Shown piece after piece: positions 1 through 5,567 of a stretch of DNA of 5,567 nt. Positions within the stretch are counted from its first letter, which is position 1. Each line of letters opens with the position of its first letter. Where the stretch lies: positions 1 to 5,567 of the forward strand of contig JAJYQH010000192.1 of the NCBI GenBank assembly GCA_021794705.1, written 5' to 3'. This DNA is from Actinomycetes bacterium. Its GTDB lineage: Bacteria; Actinomycetota; Actinomycetes; Propionibacteriales; Propionibacteriaceae. Under the pieces are notes generated by a model, which worked only from the letters and a program-made list of their open reading frames with translations, searched no databases and had not been told where the DNA came from. The position numbers were made by a program, and so were the translations under genes.

Positions 1-1
1 G

Positions 2-277
2 ACCTCGTTCGACCACCCGACGTTCGTCGTGGGCGACCAGGTCACGTACTACGCGGTCGACCACAGTCCGTCGTACCTGTGGAACTCCGCGACGTGGGAG
101 ATCAGCGAGGCGCTCGTCCCGTTCCTGCCGGTCGTGCTCGCCGGGCCGGATGCGTGGGACGCCAACCCGACGATCCGCAAGGCCATCGAGATCAGGGACG
201 GCGTCATCCAGAACCCCGCGATCCTCACCTTCCAGTCCCGCCACCCGATCCACCCGCACTGGCCGCTGGCGACCTAG
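2..277 (+). CDS. C-terminal fragment of a probable alanine dehydrogenase/PNT-like oxidoreductase
   Basis: The reading frame is open from the first full codon at position 2 to a TAG at 275-277, giving 91 residues with no start, so the gene begins before the window. A GTG at 29-31 is in frame, but the upstream codons (TSFDHPTFVV) read as ordinary protein, so it is unlikely to be the true start. The segment YYAVDHSPSYLWNSATWEIS followed by a hydrophobic stretch (ALVPFLPVVLAG) resembles the C-terminal part of the alanine dehydrogenase/pyridine nucleotide transhydrogenase superfamily, in particular the N5-(carboxyethyl)ornithine synthase and NAD-dependent saccharopine dehydrogenase branches, where an 'xVDHxPS...S..L' segment follows the nucleotide-binding domain. 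It ends in QSRHPIHPHWPLAT. The nucleotide-binding part is outside the window, so the substrate cannot be decided; the family assignment is from memory of motif style and is tentative. It converges with the sortase gene, leaving 22 bases between stop codons. Confidence 0.55.
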   Translation, partial: TSFDHPTFVVGDQVTYYAVDHSPSYLWNSATWEISEALVPFLPVVLAGPDAWDANPTIRKAIEIRDGVIQNPAILTFQSRHPIHPHWPLAT

Positions 278-299
278 CACCCCCGTCGCGGCCCGGGCG

Positions 300-1019
300 T
301 CAGGACCGCACCGGGTTGGCGTAGAAGACGACCCGGGAGGCCCAGTAGCGGGTGTCGGGGTGGTAGTCCCAGCAGATCATCAGCCGCACCTGGGGGCTCG
401 ACTGCTGGTCGTAGAAGACCGTGGAGGTGGACGTGTACGACGAGGCCGAGAACTTCACCTGCTTGGTGTACCGGTAGCACGACTCGTGGCCCGACCCGTC
501 GCTCAGCACGATGAGGTCGCCCGAACGCAGCGGATTCGTGAGGTACAGGCTGTTCCCGATGGCGCCGCCCGCGTGGTACGTGTGCGCCGTGAGGTTGATG
601 ACGCCGGGGCTGCGGGAGGCGGGCTTGTTGCTCGTGTCGATCCAGGCGACCTCCCACGGCTGATCGACGGGGGGAGCCATCGTCCCGTTGCTCGACTGCT
701 CGTCGACCGGGACGACGGGGACGACGATCTTCAACCGCGGGATGGCGAACCTGGTGGGCACGAACGACCGGGACGCCGTGCACTGCGACGTGGACGACGA
801 GGCGGCGGCCGGGGTGGGCGACGGGGCGCCGCTCGCGGGCTGCGACGTCGGCGACGAGGGGAGGGTGTCGGCGGTGCTCACCGGGGCCGAGGCGGCGGTC
901 GCCGGAGCGGGAGCGGCGTCCGTCCGGCCCGCGGCGTGCCGGCCGACCTCCCAGACGGCGACCGCGGCCACGACCAGCAGCACGGCGAGCAGCGTGAGCA
1001 GCTTGCGGGTGCGTGCCAT
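300..1019 (-). CDS. Class F-like sortase, N-terminally membrane-anchored
   Basis: Encodes 239 residues. Sortases are extracytoplasmic cysteine transpeptidases that cleave a C-terminal sorting motif and join the protein to cell wall or pilin. Residues 1-8 are basic (MARTRK), 6-25 form one hydrophobic helix (LLTLLAVLLVVAAVAVW), and 33-83 are an Ala/Pro/Ser/Thr-rich linker: the layout of a protein anchored in the membrane with its catalytic domain outside. The domain begins near PTRFAIPRLKI (88-98). Likely catalytic residues are His146 in LTAHTYHAGG, Cys216 in RLMICWD and Arg229 in ASRVVFYA, in the usual His-Cys-Arg order; a second His (149) lies close by. The Cys motif differs from the common TLxTC. 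Cys80 and Cys181 could form a disulfide (inference). The ATG at 1019 was chosen because GAGGAG sits four bases upstream and the signal anchor follows at once; the open frame continues upstream to 1211 but those residues are low-complexity and would place 64 residues before the anchor. No LPxTG-type substrate is visible in the window, so this is an orphan sortase here. Confidence 0.85.
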   Translation of the reverse strand: MARTRKLLTLLAVLLVVAAVAVWEVGRHAAGRTDAAPAPATAASAPVSTADTLPSSPTSQPASGAPSPTPAAASSSTSQCTASRSFVPTRFAIPRLKIVVPVVPVDEQSSNGTMAPPVDQPWEVAWIDTSNKPASRSPGVINLTAHTYHAGGAIGNSLYLTNPLRSGDLIVLSDGSGHESCYRYTKQVKFSASSYTSTSTVFYDQQSSPQVRLMICWDYHPDTRYWASRVVFYANPVRS

Positions 1020-1023
1020 CGTT

Positions 1024-1029
1024 CTCCTC
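1024..1029 (-). promoter_or_regulatory. Ribosome binding site of the sortase gene
   Basis: On the minus strand the sequence reads GAGGAG, then AACG, then ATG. This is a strong Shine-Dalgarno with a four-base gap (slightly short) and it fixes the sortase start at 1019 rather than at a codon further upstream. Confidence 0.75.
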
Positions 1030-1062
1030 GGTGGGGCGCGGCGTGCGGCGCCGCTCGTCCTG

Positions 1063-1091
1063 AGGCTACCTCGCCCCGGGAAGCAGGCGAA
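1063..1091 (-). promoter_or_regulatory. Candidate sigma-A-type promoter of the sortase gene
   Basis: On the minus strand, TAGCCT (1068-1063) fits the actinobacterial -10 pattern TAnnnT. Seventeen bases upstream is TTCGCC (1091-1086), a weak -35 with only the TT and one C matching TTGACA. Transcription would start near 1056 and give a leader of about 37 bases carrying the GAGGAG site. The -10 is plausible but the -35 is poor, so this is a weak call. Confidence 0.25.
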
Positions 1092-1118
1092 GCGGGGCGA
1101 TCCGGCGGCCCCCGCGGA

Positions 1119-1148
1119 TTGACCCCCTCCACGGGCGAAAGATAAGCT
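1119..1148 (+). promoter_or_regulatory. Sigma-A-type promoter of rpsA
   Basis: TTGACC at 1119-1124 matches five of six bases of the consensus -35, and TAAGCT at 1143-1148 fits the actinobacterial -10 TAnnnT, with an 18-base spacer. Transcription would begin about 1155, giving a leader of roughly 125 bases before the rpsA ATG. This is the best promoter match in the intergenic region, and a strong constitutive promoter is expected for a ribosomal protein gene. The -35 elements of this and the candidate sortase promoter are only about 27 bases apart on opposite strands. Confidence 0.65.
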
Positions 1149-1226
1149 ACTGGGGCGCTGTGGCCTGCGCGGCTTCGGACCTAGCAGGCTGCGCTCGTAT
1201 GTGTCTGGCACAACTCACGGCTCCTA

Positions 1227-1246
1227 CGGCGGGCTGCAGCGCGCCG
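1227..1246 (+). promoter_or_regulatory. Hairpin in the rpsA leader
   Basis: CGGCG (1227-1231) pairs with CGCCG (1242-1246); after one G-G mismatch, GC (1233-1234) pairs with GC (1239-1240) around the loop TGCA. It lies about 20 bases before the Shine-Dalgarno GGAG (1267-1270) in the predicted leader. In E. coli, S1 represses its own translation through structures in the rpsA leader; whether this actinobacterial hairpin does the same is inference. GC-rich DNA forms such stems readily by chance, so confidence is low. Confidence 0.3.
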
Positions 1247-1279
1247 AACCACACACCCAATCCATCGGAGCCCTACTAC

Positions 1280-2731
1280 ATGACCTCCACTACTGAGGCC
1301 TCGCAGGTCGCTGTTGACGACCTCGGGTCGCCGGAAGCCTTCCTCGCTGCCGTCGACGCAACCATCAAGTACTTCAATGACGGCGACATCGTCACCGGCA
1401 CCGTCGTCAAGGTCGACCGGGACGAGGTCCTGCTCGACATCGGCTACAAGACCGAAGGCGTCATCCCCTCCAAGGAACTCTCGATCAAGCACGACGTCGA
1501 CCCCTTCGAGGTCGTCAAGGTCGGCGACGAGGTCGAGGCCCTTGTGCAGCAGAAGGAAGACAAGGAAGGCCGCCTCATCCTGTCCAAGAAGCGCGCTCAG
1601 TACGAGCGGGCCTGGGGCACGATCGAGAAGATCAAGGACGAGGACGGCGTCGTGTCCGGCACGGTCATCGAGGTCGTCAAGGGTGGCCTCATCGTCGACA
1701 TCGGCCTGCGGGGCTTCCTGCCGGCGTCCCTCGTCGAGATGCGCCGGGTCCGCGACCTCCAGCCCTACGTGGGCATGGAGCTCGAGGCCAAGATCATCGA
1801 GCTCGACAAGAACCGCAACAACGTGGTGCTGTCGCGGCGCGCGTGGCTCGAGCAGACCCAGAGCGAGGTTCGCCAGAACTTCCTCACCCAGCTGCAGAAG
1901 GGCCAGATCCGCAAGGGTGTCGTGTCGAGCATCGTCAACTTCGGTGCGTTCGTCGACCTCGGCGGCGTCGACGGCCTGGTGCACGTCTCCGAGCTCTCGT
2001 GGAAGCACATCGACCACCCGAGCGAGGTCGTCGAGGTCGGGATGCCGGTCACCGTCGAGGTGCTCGACGTCGACATGGACCGCGAGCGCGTCTCGCTGTC
2101 GCTGAAGGCCACCCAGGAAGACCCGTGGCAGACCTTCGCCCGCACCCACGCCATCGGCCAGATCGTTCCGGGCAAGGTCACCAAGCTCGTCCCGTTCGGC
2201 GCGTTCGTGCGCGTCGACGAGGGCATCGAGGGCCTGGTGCACGTGTCGGAGCTGGCCGAGCGCCACGTCGAGATCCCCGAGCAGGTCGTCTCGATCAACG
2301 ACGAGGTCATGGTCAAGATCATCGACGTCGACCTCGAGCGCCGGCGCATCTCGCTGTCGCTCAAGCAGGCGAACGAGGGCGTCGACATCGCGGCCGAGGA
2401 CTTCGACCCGTCGCTGTACGGCATGACCGCGAGCTACGACGAGAACGGCAACTACATCTACCCCGAGGGCTTCGATCCGGAGACCAACGAGTGGAAGCCG
2501 GGCTACGAGGAGCAGCAGCGGGCGTGGGAGCAGCAGTACGCCGAGGCGCACGCCCGGTGGGAGGCGCACAAGCGCCAGGTCGAGGAGGCCGAGCGTTCGG
2601 CCGCCGAGGCCGGGGCGCAGAACAGCTACTCCGCCGCTCCCGCGGCCACGACCACCGGCGGTGGCCAGGGCGCGCTGGCGTCCGACGAGGCGCTGCAGGC
2701 GCTGCGCGACAAGCTCACGGGCAACCACTGA
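1280..2731 (+). CDS. rpsA: 30S ribosomal protein S1
   Basis: Encodes 483 residues, close to the 481 of Mycobacterium tuberculosis RpsA. S1 is the RNA-binding small-subunit protein that helps bring mRNA to the ribosome. Four S1 (OB-fold) domains are visible: about 35-104, 122-187, 208-276 and 293-362. The third and fourth carry the classic signature (FGAFVDLGGVDGLVHVSE and FGAFVRVDEGIEGLVHVSE); the first two are more divergent, as in relatives. Residues 363-483 are the actinobacterial tail, with DENGNYIYPEGFDPETNEW (387-405), a charged helical part (about 409-444), an Ala/Thr/Gly-rich stretch and a conserved-looking end, ASDEALQALRDKLTG. Four S1 domains rather than the six of E. coli is normal for this phylum. 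The ATG at 1280 was chosen because GGAG (1267-1270) lies nine bases upstream and residues 10 onward (VAVDDLGSPEAFLAAVD) line up with the known start of the family. In-frame GTG at 1160 and ATG at 1199 would add residues with no family match. It is likely monocistronic: its own promoter is upstream and a hairpin follows. Confidence 0.97.
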   Translation: MTSTTEASQVAVDDLGSPEAFLAAVDATIKYFNDGDIVTGTVVKVDRDEVLLDIGYKTEGVIPSKELSIKHDVDPFEVVKVGDEVEALVQQKEDKEGRLILSKKRAQYERAWGTIEKIKDEDGVVSGTVIEVVKGGLIVDIGLRGFLPASLVEMRRVRDLQPYVGMELEAKIIELDKNRNNVVLSRRAWLEQTQSEVRQNFLTQLQKGQIRKGVVSSIVNFGAFVDLGGVDGLVHVSELSWKHIDHPSEVVEVGMPVTVEVLDVDMDRERVSLSLKATQEDPWQTFARTHAIGQIVPGKVTKLVPFGAFVRVDEGIEGLVHVSELAERHVEIPEQVVSINDEVMVKIIDVDLERRRISLSLKQANEGVDIAAEDFDPSLYGMTASYDENGNYIYPEGFDPETNEWKPGYEEQQRAWEQQYAEAHARWEAHKRQVEEAERSAAEAGAQNSYSAAPAATTTGGGQGALASDEALQALRDKLTGNH

Positions 2732-2769
2732 GCGACGCCGCGGCGACCTGACCAGGGTCCCATCTGACA

Positions 2770-2802
2770 GCGAGGGCTCGATCCATCGGATCGGGCCCTC
2801 GC
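2770..2802 (+). terminator. Intrinsic terminator-like hairpin after rpsA
   Basis: Bases 2770-2784 pair fully with 2788-2802: 15 base pairs with a single G-U (2778/2794) and the three-base loop ATC. It begins 39 bases after the rpsA stop. The flank after the stem (GTCGTGCGGG) has no T run, so it is not a classical Rho-independent terminator, but T-poor hairpins of this kind are commonly annotated as terminators in high-GC actinobacteria. A processing or 3'-end stabilising stem is the main alternative. Being near-symmetric, it would also fold on the minus strand. Confidence 0.7.
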
Positions 2803-2848
2803 GTCGTGCGGGAATGCGTCAACGGCATGCTGGTGTTCTGCCACCGCG

Positions 2849-2855
2849 AAGGGAG
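2849..2855 (+). promoter_or_regulatory. Ribosome binding site of cysE
   Basis: AAGGGAG lies six bases before the ATG at 2862 and decides that start over upstream in-frame codons back to 2661, which would run back through the hairpin and into the rpsA coding region. No convincing promoter is seen in 2803-2861: the stretch contains no TA dinucleotide, so no TAnnnT -10 is possible there. Confidence 0.75.
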
Positions 2856-2861
2856 CAAGCG

Positions 2862-3680
2862 ATGAGCTACGACGACGAGGGCGAGATCTGGGAGCGGATC
2901 CGCGCCGAGGCCCAGGCCGACGCCAACAGGGAGCCGGCGTTGGCAGGCTTCCTCCACAACGCGATCCTCCGGCACGACTGCGTGTCGCAGGCCCTCAGCT
3001 ACATCCTCGCGTCGAAGCTCGAGAGCTCGGCCATGGACACCCACGTGCTCCGCGACTTCATCAGCGAGGCCATCGACGAGGAGCCCGACATCCTCGAGGC
3101 CGTCTACGCCGACCTCCGGGCGGTGACCACCCGCGACCCCGCCACCCGCGGCTTCTCCCAGCCACTGCTCTATCTCAAGGGGTTCCACGCCGTGCAGGCC
3201 TACCGGGTGGCCCACTACTTCTGGGAGCAGGGACGCCACGCCCTGGCGTTCTACCTCCAGAACCGGATCTCGGAGGTGTTCGCCGTCGACATCCACCCTG
3301 GGGCCCGCATCGGCAAGGGGGTCATGTTCGACCACGCGACCAGCGTCGTCATCGGCGAGACCGCCGTGGTCGGCGACGACTTCTCGATGCTCCACGAGGT
3401 GACGCTCGGCGGCACGGGCAAGATCGGCGGCGACCGGCACCCCAAGATCGGGCGCGGGGTGATGATCGGTGCCGGCGCCAAGGTGCTGGGAAACATCCGG
3501 GTCGGTGACGGTGCGAAGGTGGGGGCCGGCAGCGTCGTGTTGCACGACGTCCCGGCACACACAACGGTGGCCGGCGTCCCGGCCAGGGCGGTGGCCATGC
3601 CGGCGAGCGCGTTCCCCGCTCTCGACATGGACCAGTCGTTCGACGACGAGGTGCAGTTCGAGGACGACGGGGCCTCCTGA
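2862..3680 (+). CDS. cysE: Serine O-acetyltransferase, long (enterobacterial-type) form
   Basis: Encodes 272 residues (E. coli CysE has 273). The enzyme transfers acetyl from acetyl-CoA to L-serine, giving O-acetylserine, the first committed step of cysteine synthesis in the cytoplasm. Residues 1-140 form the alpha-helical SATase N-terminal domain, including TRDPATRGFSQPLLYLKGFH (90-109). Residues 141-245 form the left-handed beta-helix of hexapeptide repeats, with VDIHPGARIGKGVMFDHAT, ETAVVGDD, TLGGTGKIGGDRHPKIG and AGVPAR. By alignment recalled from E. coli, catalytic Asp143, His158 and His193 fall at the same numbers. Met256 in DMDQSF, the position linked to cysteine feedback inhibition in E. 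coli, is also kept. The tail ends EDDGAS, without the C-terminal Ile that inserts into cysteine synthase CysK. Many actinobacteria, such as M. tuberculosis (229 residues), have a shorter CysE, so this form is unusual. The gene sits between rpsA and coaE, which are neighbours in M. tuberculosis, and its TGA overlaps the coaE ATG by one base. Confidence 0.95.
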   Translation: MSYDDEGEIWERIRAEAQADANREPALAGFLHNAILRHDCVSQALSYILASKLESSAMDTHVLRDFISEAIDEEPDILEAVYADLRAVTTRDPATRGFSQPLLYLKGFHAVQAYRVAHYFWEQGRHALAFYLQNRISEVFAVDIHPGARIGKGVMFDHATSVVIGETAVVGDDFSMLHEVTLGGTGKIGGDRHPKIGRGVMIGAGAKVLGNIRVGDGAKVGAGSVVLHDVPAHTTVAGVPARAVAMPASAFPALDMDQSFDDEVQFEDDGAS

Positions 3681-4333
3681 TGCCGCGGCTGCGGGTCGGC
3701 CTCACCGGCGGCATCGGGTCCGGCAAGTCCACCGTGGCCCGGCTGCTCGCCGAGAACGGGGCGGTGGTCATCGACGCGGACGAGCTGGCCCGCGAGGCGG
3801 TGGCCCCCGGCACCCCGGGCCTGCGTGCCGTCGAATCCCGCTTCGGGCCCGGCGTGCTGCGCGCCGACGGCACGCTGGACCGGCCGGCCCTGGGGCGCAT
3901 CGTCTTCGCCGACGAGGCGGCCCGCAGGGATCTCAACGCGATCGTCCACCCCGAGGTGCGCCGGCTCGCGGCAGAGCGGGAGCGCCTCGCCCCCCGCGAC
4001 GCGCTCGTGGTGCACGTCATCCCGCTGCTCGTGGAGACCGGCCAGCAGGGCGGCTTCGACGCCGTCGTCGTGGTCGACGCCCCCGAGGACGTCCAGCTGT
4101 CCCGGGTGATGGCTCGCGACGGCGTCGACGCGGACGCCGCCCGGTCGCGCTTGCGCGCCCAGTGCTCCCGCGCCGAACGGCTGGCGGCCGCCACCCACGT
4201 CGTCGACAACTCCGGCGGGGAGGACCTGCTCCGCCAGCGCGTCGAGCGGCTGTGGGCTCAGCTGTCGGCCGAACCGGGCACCCCGGACGCCGGCGGGCCC
4301 GACTTTGTCAGTGGGCACAACTACCCTCGGTGA
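3680..4333 (+). CDS. coaE: Dephospho-CoA kinase
   Basis: Encodes 217 residues. CoaE uses ATP to phosphorylate the 3'-hydroxyl of dephospho-CoA, the last step of CoA synthesis, in the cytoplasm. The P-loop is [12 protein letters not shown] (7-18). The expected DAD (32-34), with Asp33-type catalytic acid, follows the second beta strand; IVHPEV (88-93), IPLLVE (114-119), [18 protein letters not shown] (130-147) and the end DNSGG (176-180) match the family order. It is a single-domain enzyme of ordinary length: the C-terminal UPF0157/GrpB-like extension of M. tuberculosis CoaE is absent. The ATG shares its A with the cysE TGA (TGATG at 3678-3682), which suggests translational coupling; the only local Shine-Dalgarno is a weak GGGG at 3669-3672. 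The last nine or so codons also contain the uvrB promoter, so the tail ([11 protein letters not shown]) may be shaped by that overlap. Confidence 0.95.
   Translation: MPRLRVGLTGGIGSGKSTVARLLAENGAVVIDADELAREAVAPGTPGLRAVESRFGPGVLRADGTLDRPALGRIVFADEAARRDLNAIVHPEVRRLAAERERLAPRDALVVHVIPLLVETGQQGGFDAVVVVDAPEDVQLSRVMARDGVDADAARSRLRAQCSRAERLAAATHVVDNSGGEDLLRQRVERLWAQLSAEPGTPDAGGPDFVSGHNYPR
4305..4327 (+). promoter_or_regulatory. RecA-NDp (PafBC-type) DNA-damage promoter of uvrB
   Basis: TTGTCAGTG (4305-4313), eight bases (GGCACAAC), then TACCCT (4322-4327). This matches the published mycobacterial RecA-NDp consensus tTGTCRgtg-N8-TAnnnT at every stated position. In mycobacteria this promoter class drives LexA/RecA-independent induction after DNA damage and is activated by PafBC. 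It lies inside the 3' end of coaE. With the usual gap of about seven bases after the -10, transcription would start at about 4334-4335, the A of the uvrB ATG. The motif and spacing are seen directly; regulation by PafBC here is inferred from the consensus. Confidence 0.82.
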
Positions 4334-4334
4334 C

Positions 4335-5567
<1,233 letters not shown>

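Noticed and set aside
278..299. A bidirectional terminator between gene 1 and the sortase
   Set aside because: The 22-base gap contains only the short palindrome GCCCGGGC (291-298) with no loop and no T run; no convincing stem-loop is seen.
150..1145. A 331-codon plus-strand open frame across the sortase gene
   Set aside because: The product is Arg/Gly/Ala-rich with no motif and runs through both the end of gene 1 and the divergent promoter region; the minus-strand sortase has anchor, linker and catalytic motifs.
1020..1211. Upstream in-frame extension of the sortase to 1211
   Set aside because: It would place a 64-residue Arg/Pro/Gly-rich stretch before the membrane anchor and overlap the rpsA promoter; GAGGAG directly precedes the ATG at 1019.
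1160..1279. In-frame upstream starts for rpsA (GTG 1160, ATG 1199) adding 40 or 27 residues
   Set aside because: The added residues do not resemble S1 N-termini, lack good ribosome binding sites, and the ATG at 1280 has GGAG at suitable spacing.
1181..2728. A 515-codon open frame on the minus strand antisense to rpsA
   Set aside because: It mirrors rpsA almost exactly, its product is low-complexity (Asp, Leu, Val, Arg-rich) with no recognisable domain, and such antisense frames arise from GC-biased third positions.

Overview
The window looks like core chromosome of a high-GC actinobacterium. The gene order rpsA - (cysE) - coaE - uvrB, the four-domain RpsA with its long acidic/Ala-rich tail, the mycobacterial-like UvrB, and a promoter matching the actinobacterial RecA-NDp/PafBC DNA-damage consensus all point that way. 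I cannot name a genus. I see no mobile element, CRISPR array, tRNA, rRNA or phage gene.

Layout: (1) 2-277, plus strand: the C-terminal end of a gene that starts outside the window, probably an alanine dehydrogenase/PNT-like oxidoreductase. (2) 300-1019, minus strand: a membrane-anchored class F-like sortase, convergent with gene 1. (3) 1020-1279: a divergent intergenic region with a good promoter and leader for rpsA and a weaker candidate promoter for the sortase. (4) 1280-2731, plus: rpsA, ribosomal protein S1. (5) 2732-2861: a gap holding a 15-bp hairpin that probably ends rpsA transcription. (6) 2862-3680, plus: cysE, a long enterobacterial-type serine acetyltransferase. (7) 3680-4333, plus: coaE, dephospho-CoA kinase, overlapping cysE by one base. 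(8) 4335-5567, plus: uvrB, excinuclease subnit B, cut by the window end after 411 codons.

How the genes relate: cysE and coaE are translationally coupled and metabolically linked. CysE produces O-acetylserine from acetyl-CoA for cysteine synthesis; cysteine supplies the thiol of CoA, whose last step is CoaE. The rpsA transcript appears insulated from them by the hairpin. uvrB starts one base after the coaE stop but has its own signal: a perfect match to the RecA-NDp consensus inside the end of coaE, placed so that transcription should begin at or next to the A of the uvrB ATG. uvrB is therefore probably damage-inducible and leaderless from this promoter.

I did not find a previously undescribed multi-gene system. 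The points most worth a second look are the leaderless PafBC-type uvrB promoter, the long-form CysE that keeps the feedback residue but lacks the C-terminal isoleucine used to dock cysteine synthase, the rpsA leader hairpin, and the sortase with an unusual catalytic-cysteine motif.
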